Source: Lyngbya sp. PCC 8106 (GTDB lineage: Bacteria; Cyanobacteriota; Cyanobacteriia; Cyanobacteriales; Microcoleaceae). Taken from it: a DNA stretch of 64,000 bases. The stretch lies in assembly GCF_000169095.1 (NCBI RefSeq), contig NZ_AAVU01000024.1, forward strand, positions 1 through 64,000, written 5' to 3'. This document shows positions 53,347 to 62,663 of the stretch, piece after piece. The position numbers were made by a program, and so were the translations under genes. Below the pieces are notes generated by a model. The model saw nothing but the letters and a program-made list of their open reading frames with translations. It ran no database searches and was not told the origin of the DNA. The first letter of the stretch is position 1. The number at the start of each line of letters is the position of its first letter.

Positions 53347-55305
53347 ATGACCGTACTTGAACAGGGAACGATTACTATTCACACCGAGAATATCTTCCCG
53401 ATTATCAAAAAATCCCTTTACACCGATCACGAAGTCTTCTTTCGGGAACTTGTCTCTAACGGCGTTGATGCCATCTCCAAACTCAAAACCATCGCCCGCA
53501 CTGGGGAATATTCCGGGGAAACAGGCGAACCTGAAATTATCGTCGAAGTCAACAAAGACAACAAAACCCTTTCCATCACCGATAATGGAATTGGCTTAAC
53601 GGCTGATGAAATCAAAAAATACATCAACCAAGTCGCCTTTTCCAGCGCCGAAGAATTCATCGAGAAATATCAATCCAACGCAGATAACGCCATTATCGGA
53701 CATTTCGGGTTAGGCTTTTATTCGTCCTTCATGGTCGCTCGACAAGTCGAAATCGATACCCTATCTTACCAAGAGGGAGCGCAAGCGGTTCACTGGACTT
53801 GTGATGGTTCCCCCGAATTTAAACTCGAAGACTCCAACCGCACTCAACGCGGCACCACCATCACCCTCACCTTGATGGATGATGAACTCGAATACTCCGA
53901 AGCAAGTCGCATTCGTCAACTGGTGAAAACCTATTGCGACTTTATGCCCGTCTCTATCAAGATGGACGGTGAAACCCTCAACCGTCAGAAAGCACCCTGG
54001 AGAGAGTCACCGAGTAACCTCACAGACGATGATTATCTCGATCTGTACCGTTATCTCTATCCCTTCCAAGAAGATCCCCTATTATGGGTTCATTTGAATA
54101 CTGATTATCCCTTCATTGTCAACGGTATTCTCTACTTCCCCAAACTCAAGCCTGATGTTGATGTTAGTCAAGGCAATATTAAACTCTTTTGTAACCAAGT
54201 TTTTGTCAGCGAACACTGCGAAGAAATCATTCCTAAATTCCTGCTACCGTTGCGGGGTGTAATTGACAGCACCGACATTCCCCTAAATATTTCTCGGAGT
54301 GCTTTACAAAGCAACCGTACTGTTCGGAAAATTGCCGATTATGTAGCTAAAAAAGTCGGCGATCGCTTAAAAGAAGTGTATCGAGATGATCGCAAAGAAT
54401 ATATTCGCTGTTGGCAAGATATCGGAACTTTTGTCAAGTTTGGTTCTCTCAACGACGAGAAGTTTAAAAAGCAAGTCGAAGATGTTCTCGTCTTCCGAAC
54501 AACTTATAAACCCGAACCTACTGACAGCCAAAAACCCGAAGCAACAGATGATGCTTGGCAGTCTTCAGAAGATGCTGCTGGTAGTTTTGATGAACAAGGA
54601 AACTATTACACCACTTTAAACGAATATTTGGAACGCAACAAAGAACGCCATGAAAATAGTGTTTTTTACTGCACCGAAGAAGCCGCCCAAGCTACATACA
54701 TCGAACTGCACAAGAGTCAAGGGTTGGAAGTGTTGTTCCTTGATTCTTTCATCGATACTCACTTTATTAGCTTCCTCGAACGGGAACACAGCGATGTGAA
54801 ATTCCAGCGAGTTGACTCAGAAATTAACGAAGATTTGATTGACAAAGAAAGTAGTAAAACAGAAATTGTCGATCCCAAAACCAATAAAACTCGTAGCGAA
54901 CAAATCAAAGAATTGTTTGAGAAATCTCTCAATAAACCGAGTGTGAATATTCGCACCGAAGCGCTGAAATCGGAAGACACCCCTCCAGCGATGGTTTTAC
55001 TTCCAGAAGCGATGCGACGGTTACAGGATATGACCGCATTAATGCAGCAACAAAAAGCCGAATTTCCTGACAATCATGTTCTGTTGGTTAATACTTCTCA
55101 TCCCTTAATTCAAAATCTTGCCAACTTAAGTCAAGGAAGTATAGAAGGGGCTGAATCTCCTTCCGCAGAACTAGCAAATATGATTTGTCACCATGTTTAT
55201 GACTTGGCATTAATGGCACAAAAAGGCTTTGATGCAAATGGGATGAAATCTTTTGTAGAACGGTCAAATCATGTGTTAACTCAGTTAACTCAACGGGCGG
55301 TTTAA
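53347..55305 (+). CDS. htpG: Chaperone HtpG (Hsp90)
   Basis: A 652-residue ATP-dependent dimeric chaperone (cytosol). The GHKL ATPase domain shows HEVFFRELVSNGVDAISKL, where most Hsp90s have FLRELISNASDA, then SITDNGIGLTADEI and IGHFGLGFYSSFMVA. The middle domain has VFVSEHCEEIIPKFL and NISRSALQ. The dimerisation domain fills the C-terminus. There is no MEEVD tail, as expected in bacteria. In cyanobacteria HtpG also supports phycobilisome and tetrapyrrole functions. Isolated gene within the polysaccharide region. Confidence 0.95.
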   Translation: MTVLEQGTITIHTENIFPIIKKSLYTDHEVFFRELVSNGVDAISKLKTIARTGEYSGETGEPEIIVEVNKDNKTLSITDNGIGLTADEIKKYINQVAFSSAEEFIEKYQSNADNAIIGHFGLGFYSSFMVARQVEIDTLSYQEGAQAVHWTCDGSPEFKLEDSNRTQRGTTITLTLMDDELEYSEASRIRQLVKTYCDFMPVSIKMDGETLNRQKAPWRESPSNLTDDDYLDLYRYLYPFQEDPLLWVHLNTDYPFIVNGILYFPKLKPDVDVSQGNIKLFCNQVFVSEHCEEIIPKFLLPLRGVIDSTDIPLNISRSALQSNRTVRKIADYVAKKVGDRLKEVYRDDRKEYIRCWQDIGTFVKFGSLNDEKFKKQVEDVLVFRTTYKPEPTDSQKPEATDDAWQSSEDAAGSFDEQGNYYTTLNEYLERNKERHENSVFYCTEEAAQATYIELHKSQGLEVLFLDSFIDTHFISFLEREHSDVKFQRVDSEINEDLIDKESSKTEIVDPKTNKTRSEQIKELFEKSLNKPSVNIRTEALKSEDTPPAMVLLPEAMRRLQDMTALMQQQKAEFPDNHVLLVNTSHPLIQNLANLSQGSIEGAESPSAELANMICHHVYDLALMAQKGFDANGMKSFVERSNHVLTQLTQRAV

Positions 55306-55358
55306 TTCACCTCTCCTCCAACCCCTCTTTCTTCCTCCCTGTCCCCTGCCCCCTAAAT

Positions 55359-55374
55359 CCCCCAATCCTGGGGG
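55359..55374. repeat. Short palindrome CCCCCA-atcc-TGGGGG
   Basis: Perfect six-base-pair arms with a four-base loop, 54 bases after the htpG stop. It could fold in the htpG 3' UTR; there is no T-run. Confidence 0.6.
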
Positions 55375-55390
55375 ACTTGGAAAAGATTGA

Positions 55391-55422
55391 TTCCCCCCAA
55401 ACTTGGGCAGGGCCGTTTCGTT
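55391..55422 (+). repeat. Left arm of an imperfect inverted repeat
   Basis: This 32-base arm (core CCCCCCAA, CAGGGC, GTTTC) matches the reverse complement of 55637-55667 at about 26 positions with one gap, enclosing a 214-base segment. Confidence 0.7.
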
Positions 55423-55469
55423 GCCCGAAAACTTGATTTGTGGGGAGGTGGGGAGGTAGTGAGTCCACC

Positions 55470-55519
55470 CCCGTGCGCGGGTTCCCCGCGTTGAGGGGAG
55501 TGGCGAACCCGTGCGCGGG
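55470..55519. repeat. Direct repeat CCCGTGCGCGGG with inner hairpin
   Basis: The 12-base unit occurs at 55470-55481 and 55508-55519. Between and across them GGGTTC (55479) can pair with GAACCC (55505), and inner CCCC with GGGG. This lies inside the inverted-repeat-bounded segment. Confidence 0.75.
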
Positions 55520-55636
55520 AGGTAGGGAGGTTGGGAGGATTTTTATTAATAAAAAGCTATTTTTCCTCGGAAAAAACTCCTCTCCCCATCACCCCATCAC
55601 CCTTTCACCCCATCAACCCCGGCAATTTTTAACTTA

Positions 55637-55667
55637 GAATGAAACAGCCCTGCCAAACTTGGGGGGA
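55637..55667 (-). repeat. Right arm of the imperfect inverted repeat
   Basis: The reverse complement begins TCCCCCCAAGTTTGG and continues CAGGGCTGTTTCATT, matching the left arm. See the element discussion in findings. Confidence 0.7.
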
Positions 55668-55889
55668 CAAAGGGGGGCTTCCTAAAGTTAGAGGCGGAGG
55701 GAGGGGGGCAAAATGTAGAATGCTTAAGGTAGAACTTGAGATGGGTATAAATGGTAGCTTGTTAAGGGAGATGCCGCAGGCGGAGAGATCGGGGAGATAA
55801 TAGAGAAGTTGACAAAAATCGCGATCGCACAATTGCAGATTTGGCTTGAGTTTAACAAAATTTTAGTTTTCAGTGACATCACAGATTTT

Positions 55890-55916
55890 TTGGTTCTACA
55901 GATGAGGCAATATAAT
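55890..55916 (+). promoter_or_regulatory. Candidate rpmB promoter
   Basis: A perfect -10 TATAAT at 55911-55916, with a weak -35-like TTGGTT at 55890-55895 (15-base spacer). It is 43 bases before the rpmB ATG. Sequence match only. Confidence 0.4.
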
Positions 55917-55958
55917 AAAGGTTTGGACTGTAAGTAAAATGTTAATTTAGGAGGTTTT

Positions 55959-56195
55959 ATGTCTCGTAGATGCCAGCTAACCGGGAAAAAAGCAAATAAC
56001 GCGATGGCTGTGTCTCACTCCCACCGTCGTACCCACAAGTTACAACAACCGAACTTGCAATGGAAACGGATTTGGTGGCCTCAAGGAAAGCGTTGGGTGA
56101 GACTGAAAATTTCGACGAAGGCGATTAAAACCCTAGAAACGAAAGGAATTCACGCAATGGCGAAAGAAGCTGGGCTGAATCTTAATAAGTTTTAA
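55959..56195 (+). CDS. rpmB: Ribosomal protein L28
   Basis: A 78-residue large-subunit ribosomal protein. It begins MSRRCQLTGKKANNAMAVSH and contains SHRRTHKLQQPNLQWKR, the L28 signature, and ends MAKEAGLNLNKF. A strong TAGGAGG ribosome site precedes the ATG. Length is typical of cyanobacterial L28. It is monocistronic here. Confidence 0.97.
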   Translation: MSRRCQLTGKKANNAMAVSHSHRRTHKLQQPNLQWKRIWWPQGKRWVRLKISTKAIKTLETKGIHAMAKEAGLNLNKF

Positions 56196-56345
56196 CCCAT
56201 CCTTTGGGTGTCCCCCTACACCCAGGGAAAACCGTTTCATTACGGGGACGCAGGGGGTCGCGGCTTTTGTCCCCAACCCCTTTTCTTTGCAGGAGAGGGG
56301 CGTATTTTTGGAAATTATATGATTTGAAATTATGTTGAAATTCTA

Positions 56346-57212
56346 TTATTGCTCCCAGTCATAGCGAACCCCCAAATATTCATAAAGCCGTTGATTGTGG
56401 GGTCTGAAATAATCAACCAATTTTTGCCGAGTTTCTGGATTGAGAGAAGAATATTGATTGCGATTATATTTTTTAAACTTTTGGGGAAACCATTCGGGCA
56501 ATTCTAAAAAGTCCAGCGTTTTTTTGTAGAGAATCTTGGGATATGTCAATAAATCATCCATGGCAAGAATCAAAATTTGTTCAGGCTTAAAAAACTGTTG
56601 CCATTTTTCAATCTGGGGAAGATATATCCCCCGAGAAAGGTAAGAGTAATGCTGATAGTTAAAGCTGTTATAAGATGGATTTTCTCCGATTTTATCTGCT
56701 TCTTCGGCTAGTCTTTCTTCTTCCTTGGCGATCGCCTCCTCAAAAGACAAAATGGTTTCAAATCCAAGCTTAAACTCGTGCTGATAATGAGAATAGGCTC
56801 GATCAACCGGATTTCTCAGCAGAACGATTAATTTAACATTCGGCACGATTTGGGCGACTCTTTCGGCAACTAGGGGATGAAAAATATAATAGGGACTTGC
56901 TTCTCCGGTCAAAAACTTTTGTTGTTTGAATAAAGTTTGATAATGGGCTTTCAATTGGAGGGGAAAATGGCTGCGATACCAGGTCAATCCCCGAGAAAAA
57001 TTCAGGTCGAAATAGTGAACTTCTTTGGTACAAGCCGGATAAATGCAGGGGTGTTGACTTAAATAGTTATAAAGGGAGCTTGTTCCCGCCTTCTGAACGC
57101 CAATAATAATAAAATGGGGTAACATTCTTAGGGGAGCGCTAAGAAATCGAGCAACCCCGATCTGAAGGCTATCAAATGGGGACGGAGGATTGGAAGCGGG
57201 GTGTTGATTCAT
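56346..57212 (-). CDS. Sulfotransferase (heparan-sulfate N-sulfotransferase-like)
   Basis: A 288-residue PAPS-dependent enzyme with the loop FIIIGVQKAGTSSLYNYLSQ, the conserved KEVHYFD that follows in the heparan-sulfate/NDST group, and the 3'-phosphate site VLLRNPVDRAYSHYQHE. A C-terminal RQKLVDYFRPHNQRLYEYLG is typical of this type. There is no signal peptide or clear membrane anchor, so it would act on a cytosolic acceptor, perhaps a lipid-linked sugar. It diverges from hpsA by 472 bases. With the other sulfotransferases it points to sulfated polysaccharide. Confidence 0.9.
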   Translation of the reverse strand: MNQHPASNPPSPFDSLQIGVARFLSAPLRMLPHFIIIGVQKAGTSSLYNYLSQHPCIYPACTKEVHYFDLNFSRGLTWYRSHFPLQLKAHYQTLFKQQKFLTGEASPYYIFHPLVAERVAQIVPNVKLIVLLRNPVDRAYSHYQHEFKLGFETILSFEEAIAKEEERLAEEADKIGENPSYNSFNYQHYSYLSRGIYLPQIEKWQQFFKPEQILILAMDDLLTYPKILYKKTLDFLELPEWFPQKFKKYNRNQYSSLNPETRQKLVDYFRPHNQRLYEYLGVRYDWEQ

Positions 57213-57684
57213 GTTTCAAGAGTTGCAGGGAAGGATTGATCGTCGCGAGATAGCTGCATTTTAGCGTGACTTGCACTTCAGGAGCCTATGTGCGTTGAGG
57301 GGGTACGGTGGTTAACCGCTTTGAATTTCCGTATCAATTGCTTCGGAGGTGATCAATTTTTTCCCCAAATGGGGAATAGTAATGTCCAGAGTGAGAGAAA
57401 TCACTCGCTCACTTAGGATTGTTGCTAGGATTTTAGTAGGGTCAGATACGGTTAACGCTTTTGGTGCTTTCGGGCTGACTCCAGGATGAGTAGGTTAGCA
57501 TCCCCGCCTCCCCAAACCCTCGATGACTGCCAAATCAAAAAACAAATTTATCTCAATTTTATAAAATTGAAATTAATTACTGCCGGGGGATGCCAAAACG
57601 GATGATGTCAGGTGCTGGGGCAACACCGCCGCTTGATCGCTGTTTCTCGCAAACTCCTCTAGGATAAAGGTCAGGACAGGGGCT
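57213..57684. other. Divergent intergenic region upstream of hpsA
   Basis: A 472-base gap between the sulfotransferase gene (-) and hpsA (+). No gene was found. It holds two inverted repeats at 57361-57406 and is otherwise AT-rich; probably the control region for both genes. Confidence 0.6.
57361..57406. promoter_or_regulatory. Two adjacent inverted repeats upstream of hpsA
   Basis: TTCCCC-AAAT-GGGGAA at 57361-57376 and GAGTGA-GAGAAA-TCACTC at 57389-57406, both perfect, lie about 280-325 bases before the hpsA ATG. GGGAATAGT at 57372-57380 differs by one base from the J-box (GGGAATACT as I recall it) described for hormogonium sigma-J promoters in Nostoc. Binding is inferred, not shown. Confidence 0.4.
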
Positions 57685-60600
57685 ATGTCTAAACACAAAA
57701 AGTCAAATTTGTCAATACTATCTCAATTACAGAATGTGTATCGGCCTATAGAAAGAATCATTCAAAGGCTGATGCGATCGCTGTTGAGGACTTGGATGAG
57801 AGTAAACCGACGCGATCGCTATGGTCGGGCGGGGTTTGTCTTGCCAACAGTAACGATGGTGATGTTGGTGGTGGTGTTGCTATCACTCGCGATTATGTTT
57901 CGGGCGTTTGATCGGGCGCAGGATGCTCAGTATACAAGAGTCAGTCAACAGACTCTAAATGCAGTTGCACCCGCAATTGACCGAGCCAAAGCAAAAGTTA
58001 CTCAAGCTTTACAAGAAGTTACAGAGGTTTCTGATGAGGAAATCTACAAAATATTAACCACCAGTCGATTTGTATTTGGTGACGAAAAGGTTGTACAAGT
58101 TCGATATGATGTTGATGGTAAGGGTGGGATTAACCCCGCCGGAGCAACAGAGAAGATTAATGATAACGAACAGGTAGAGACGGCATGGCGGTTCCCGTTT
58201 GATACAGATAATAACGGGAAATTTGATAGTTTCATCCTGTATGGAATTTTCTCTACAACTCCACAACAGGGCAAACCTAGAAATCCACTCAATGCCAGAA
58301 CTCAACCTCTCCCCTCTCTCGATGCACGCAAAGAATGTGCTTTTGTCAGTGGTGGGGTTGATGACTTGGTGACAGAAGAAGGACTCACTCCAACCCGAGG
58401 AAAGTTTAAGAAAAGTATCTTTGCTTATGCGACCACTGTGCCAGTTACAGAGGAGATGATGCAGGCACAAAATTTACCTGACCGAGAATATGAAGCAAGC
58501 TTACAAGCAAACTCCCCTGCTGCCTCACCTGTGGAATATCAGCAAGACTGGCAGATTAAACCGCTTAACGGTGTTGTTTATCGAGATGACTTAAATATTA
58601 ACCCTGGCCCTGCATTTAACTTTAATGGCAGTTTATTAACCCAAAGTAACTTAATTGTTTCACCGTTTGGGAATAACATCACGATCTATCAAGCGAGTGC
58701 CAAAAAATCTTGTTTCTACGATCCCGAACTCAGCAAGATAACGGTTGGGGGTAACGTGATCAACGGTATGGTGGATACTGATGAACAAAAGCCTGTTCAA
58801 GTTCACCTCTACCAAGGTGAAGATGATCCGAAAGTCGCTGAGATATCGGAGAACAATCAGTCAGTTGCGGGAAATGCGGCGAAGGTGGCAATGTACAACG
58901 ATGAGCCATATCGAGAATTGATAGAAGAGAAGGTTAAAGCTCAACTCGCCCAAGATCTGAGTACAGATCCAGTAAAAGTCAAAGCAATTGTAGATCGGGT
59001 TAGTAATGAAGAAGGAGATGCCGCAGTAGAAAAGACTCGAAGAGATCAGTTAGAAAGGCACTACCAAGCACTAGAGCCAAAAATTCCATATGGGGAAGTG
59101 AGTGTTAAACCCGATCAGCTACAAGCAACTGAACCGACTGACGAGACTCGGAAGACAGGTGAAGAAAACGAACTCGGCGATCGCGTTTTAGTCGGGAACA
59201 ACCAACCAGCTTTGAAAGAAGAAGAAAATGGTCAACTCGTGGTAGCCGAACAAGTCTTAGGAACATGGACAGACACAGAAACTGATCGCACTCGTCCAAC
59301 TCAAGCAGAACCCTTGCCGGAGGCTGGAGATTTGAGTCGGAACGGTTTTTGGGAAAAAGCAGCCGCTCGTCTACCAAAAAGCTTTATTGAAGGTGTGGGA
59401 GGATTGCGAGTCGTCACAGGAGGCGGAGTCTATGAGCGAGAAAGTTCTTTCTTACCTCTTCCTCAAGTCAAGGGTAGCATTCCTGATCCCGCCGGGAATC
59501 CCTATTATCTATATAACGATCCAGCAACCGCAGCAACTGATGAAGAATTTCCAATTGTCTGGCCGGATACGATGCCAATGTCACCTCCAGGGCAAAATTC
59601 TGAGGTATTTGACAATGACCCCGGCACTCTTGCATGGGATAGTACAATTCTTGCTTCTAACTGGCCACTAACAACAACGAATTCACCTCCACCTGCTAAC
59701 TCGATAGACCCCAACACGCCCAAGTATGCTAAGGGCGACCTGAAGATGCGAGCAACTGCTGTTTATCACTACGCTCAGGACGCCTTTGATCCATCAAATG
59801 ATCCACCAGACTTAGATCAAAGACCGATTGCTTGTGTCAGTAGCTACTATGATCCTTCTACATTGATTACAGCTTTTAATGAAACGGGTTTAGGGTGGAA
59901 TGAAGATCCAGATACAACCAGACAAGGCGGCCGCTCAAACAATGGTATTGTTTACGGGCCACCCGCAACGGCTAGACCCGAAAATGCTTCAACTGTAGCA
60001 GGTGGTTTACTGGGAGGTACGACTCCTTCTGACCTTGAAAAACAAGCAAATTATGTATTTCCTAATGGACGTTTTGCCAATAAACCCTTGAGAGATGCTT
60101 TACTGAGAGATGAGGATAATCGCAGTTTAGCTGATAAAGCTGCTATTGATGCCACTCTCTGTTCACTGGGGATTTTAGGAATAGGAACAGAAACAAATGG
60201 TTTTACGCTTGGTGGTGTTCCTGCCTATCTGAGTGCTTTTGACGGAGCCATTAAAGAAGTTACGCTACTCAACGCCCGAGAAGTGAAGGCAATTCACAAA
60301 GATAATGATACAACAGAGGTTGATGAAACCTTTACTTTAAGCAGTCCTTTGACGGGGACAGAAAAGGCGAGTGTAATTAACACGCAATACGACTTACCTC
60401 TCGAAGATCGTTTGCCTATAGAAGTTCGGGTGACTCAAATCGATTTGGGTATTCTCCGAAACACACCAATTGCAAATACAAATGCTGACGTGAAGGATGA
60501 ATTAGATCCTGAGTATATGCTTCCCTACAGTGGTATTATCTACGCCACACGGGATGATGCCCTGCCAGATCGTAGTTTCCGAGAAGATGATGGTACTGGG

Positions 60601-62613
60601 ATCATGGATGAGGATAAAAGTAAAGCCCTCAGTCCGGTAGACTTTGTACTCGATCCGACTCGTAAGCCGAATGGAATCATGCTAGTTCATGGCGGAAGTT
60701 TAGGTCGCAACGATAGTCAAGCACCCACCAGTACAGAAGATGTGCTGAAGGAAAAAGGGTTAACCCTAATCTCTAATCTCCCGGTTTATATCAAGGCGGA
60801 TGATAGAAATGGTGTTGCTTCTGACAGTGGCAATATAGACGCAAGAGGTACATTCAACCAGCACACTCAAGAGGAGTTTGAAGAAGATTTTGACTGGAAT
60901 ATTAATAGCTTCTACAATGGCCGCAAAACTCTGAATGCTAGCTTTGCTTGTCGCAAGGGTGATCCCATTCGGAAAGAGTTACAAAAACCTTGTACAGAGG
61001 GGGATAACTGGCGTCCTGTAACGGTTTTTGCCGATGCGATTACTTTGTTAACAGATGAGTATCAGGAAGGTTTCCGTAATGAAGGAGACTTTGACCTGAG
61101 AAATAATGCGGGTAACGCAGTTGTTGGTTATGACTTGAATGGAAATGGTAGTATCGGAACGAATTCAGTTAATGAGACTACTTTTGGGATTGATTTGACT
61201 GGTGATGGTGATACAAATGATGATGTTCCGGAAAATCAGGTAACAGCTAAAGCCGCCCGTCAACTGAATGGTTTCAACGCTTACAACGATTTCGCGGTAA
61301 ATGGTTTGAGTAGTTGGGATTTTGACTTTGATGGTCCGGGTGGTACGGGTACTAGATATAGAGCCTACACCGACGAACTCTACAGCATGAACAGAAACAC
61401 AGCGCTGGATAGTTCATACTTCAATAACTACGTTACCCCCGTTCAACGGCGAGGAACCTTCTCTGAGTATGTGATGGAGATGTGTCTAAAACCCTCTGTT
61501 TCTGCTTGTGAGCCTGGTGATTGGGTTGTGGTTGACAAAGATGGTGGGGCTAGCAAAACCGCATCAGAAGCTTTTATTAACGGTGATAGCTATGCTGACA
61601 TTGATGGTTCTGGTACAACAGCTCGTTTAGCTTCTCCAGAATATCAACGTTATCCTCGTCGAGTTGCCTTCAAGCGTACTACGAGTCCTCCTGAGAACGA
61701 GTTAGATTTTCCTAGTGGCTCATCGCCGATTCCACTGGGTATTAGAAGCAACAACATTATTCAAGCAACATTTGCTGATGCTGCTACTACTCCTGATACA
61801 CCAGAGAACGCTCTGTGGTTCCAAACAAACAATAATGGCGCGAGAAACTGGAAAGCAAGTAATCCTTTATGGTACTACGACCCTCTAGCTAACAAACCTA
61901 CTGATACTCCAGCGACTGTTCCAGCAACAGTTCAACAACCGCTTTTGGTTCCTGTTCTACAACTTCATGCGTCTCGGGAGACTCCAGGCGGTACCACTTT
62001 CCCCGTTACTAACAACAAAGCACAAGAAAACACACGTTGGCTGCCAAAAACACCGAGAAACGACTATGAATATAACCTAGTGTTTGGAGCGGGTGATGTG
62101 CCTGCCCGTCCAGATGAGACGAATGGAGGTTTACAAAACCTGGCACGATTCCTAGAAAACTGGCAACAAAAGAGGAGTGGTAAGGACAGTAAAAGTACGA
62201 CTACAATTGCAGGCTCATTTGTTCAGTCTGGTCGCAGTGAATATTCAACCGCTCCTTATTTTGGGCTTCGAGAAGATGATGATGGAACAATCTTTGGTGA
62301 AACAGGTAACGATGCCAAGTACAACGTCGCTAACGCAGGTGGAAAAATAGGATACTTTGCACCGCCTAATCGGAGTTGGGGTTTTGATTTGGGCTTGTAC
62401 TATCAACCGCCCGATTACTTCTCTCGTAAGTTTGCGCGATTGGATAAAGATGCAGAAGGAGATCTGATTGTCCAGCAGTATTTCCGAGAACTCCCTCAAG
62501 ATGATCCTTGGGTGAAAGGTATCTTGTGTGCAAAGGTTAAGGAAAATGGTGAGAATGTTGCTCCTGATGTGATTCGGGGATCATTGGACTGCTCGGAAGG
62601 ATACGATGACTAG
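57685..62613 (+). CDS. hpsA: Hormogonium polysaccharide biosynthesis protein HpsA
   Basis: A very large (1642-residue) protein found only in cyanobacteria, needed for hormogonium polysaccharide and gliding in Nostoc. A basic N-terminus precedes a pseudopilin-like helix, AGFVLPTVTMVMLVVVLLSL (about 51-70), which lacks the usual Glu5. The rest is a huge, presumably extracellular, Asp/Asn/Gly-rich region with calcium-loop-like stretches (DTDNNGKFD, DLNGNGSIG, DLTGDGDTND). It is the first of three genes (hpsA-B-C) encoding pilin-like starts, suggesting a minor-pilin-type secretion or adhesion complex. The start ATG has a weak ribosome site. Confidence 0.9.
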   Translation: MSKHKKSNLSILSQLQNVYRPIERIIQRLMRSLLRTWMRVNRRDRYGRAGFVLPTVTMVMLVVVLLSLAIMFRAFDRAQDAQYTRVSQQTLNAVAPAIDRAKAKVTQALQEVTEVSDEEIYKILTTSRFVFGDEKVVQVRYDVDGKGGINPAGATEKINDNEQVETAWRFPFDTDNNGKFDSFILYGIFSTTPQQGKPRNPLNARTQPLPSLDARKECAFVSGGVDDLVTEEGLTPTRGKFKKSIFAYATTVPVTEEMMQAQNLPDREYEASLQANSPAASPVEYQQDWQIKPLNGVVYRDDLNINPGPAFNFNGSLLTQSNLIVSPFGNNITIYQASAKKSCFYDPELSKITVGGNVINGMVDTDEQKPVQVHLYQGEDDPKVAEISENNQSVAGNAAKVAMYNDEPYRELIEEKVKAQLAQDLSTDPVKVKAIVDRVSNEEGDAAVEKTRRDQLERHYQALEPKIPYGEVSVKPDQLQATEPTDETRKTGEENELGDRVLVGNNQPALKEEENGQLVVAEQVLGTWTDTETDRTRPTQAEPLPEAGDLSRNGFWEKAAARLPKSFIEGVGGLRVVTGGGVYERESSFLPLPQVKGSIPDPAGNPYYLYNDPATAATDEEFPIVWPDTMPMSPPGQNSEVFDNDPGTLAWDSTILASNWPLTTTNSPPPANSIDPNTPKYAKGDLKMRATAVYHYAQDAFDPSNDPPDLDQRPIACVSSYYDPSTLITAFNETGLGWNEDPDTTRQGGRSNNGIVYGPPATARPENASTVAGGLLGGTTPSDLEKQANYVFPNGRFANKPLRDALLRDEDNRSLADKAAIDATLCSLGILGIGTETNGFTLGGVPAYLSAFDGAIKEVTLLNAREVKAIHKDNDTTEVDETFTLSSPLTGTEKASVINTQYDLPLEDRLPIEVRVTQIDLGILRNTPIANTNADVKDELDPEYMLPYSGIIYATRDDALPDRSFREDDGTGIMDEDKSKALSPVDFVLDPTRKPNGIMLVHGGSLGRNDSQAPTSTEDVLKEKGLTLISNLPVYIKADDRNGVASDSGNIDARGTFNQHTQEEFEEDFDWNINSFYNGRKTLNASFACRKGDPIRKELQKPCTEGDNWRPVTVFADAITLLTDEYQEGFRNEGDFDLRNNAGNAVVGYDLNGNGSIGTNSVNETTFGIDLTGDGDTNDDVPENQVTAKAARQLNGFNAYNDFAVNGLSSWDFDFDGPGGTGTRYRAYTDELYSMNRNTALDSSYFNNYVTPVQRRGTFSEYVMEMCLKPSVSACEPGDWVVVDKDGGASKTASEAFINGDSYADIDGSGTTARLASPEYQRYPRRVAFKRTTSPPENELDFPSGSSPIPLGIRSNNIIQATFADAATTPDTPENALWFQTNNNGARNWKASNPLWYYDPLANKPTDTPATVPATVQQPLLVPVLQLHASRETPGGTTFPVTNNKAQENTRWLPKTPRNDYEYNLVFGAGDVPARPDETNGGLQNLARFLENWQQKRSGKDSKSTTTIAGSFVQSGRSEYSTAPYFGLREDDDGTIFGETGNDAKYNVANAGGKIGYFAPPNRSWGFDLGLYYQPPDYFSRKFARLDKDAEGDLIVQQYFRELPQDDPWVKGILCAKVKENGENVAPDVIRGSLDCSEGYDD

Positions 62614-62663
62614 CATCAAATTAACAGCCTACAAACTCAAAACAAAATAGGAGGAATCAAGCC

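Larger units (their letters stand above)
55306..55958. other. Repeat-rich intergenic region between htpG and rpmB
   Basis: A 653-base gap with no credible gene. It is unusually G/C-run rich for this genome and holds a small palindrome, a pair of inverted repeats of about 32 bases, a direct repeat of CCCGTGCGCGGG, and at its right end the rpmB promoter and ribosome site. The short ORFs in it are low-complexity. Confidence 0.8.

Noticed and set aside
55440..55637. 65-codon ORF in the htpG-rpmB gap
   Set aside because: Low-complexity Gly/Pro translation of the repeat segment, with no ribosome site and no family.
58054..58470. 138-codon minus-strand ORF inside hpsA
   Set aside because: Antisense shadow of the long hpsA reading frame, without family resemblance or a ribosome site.
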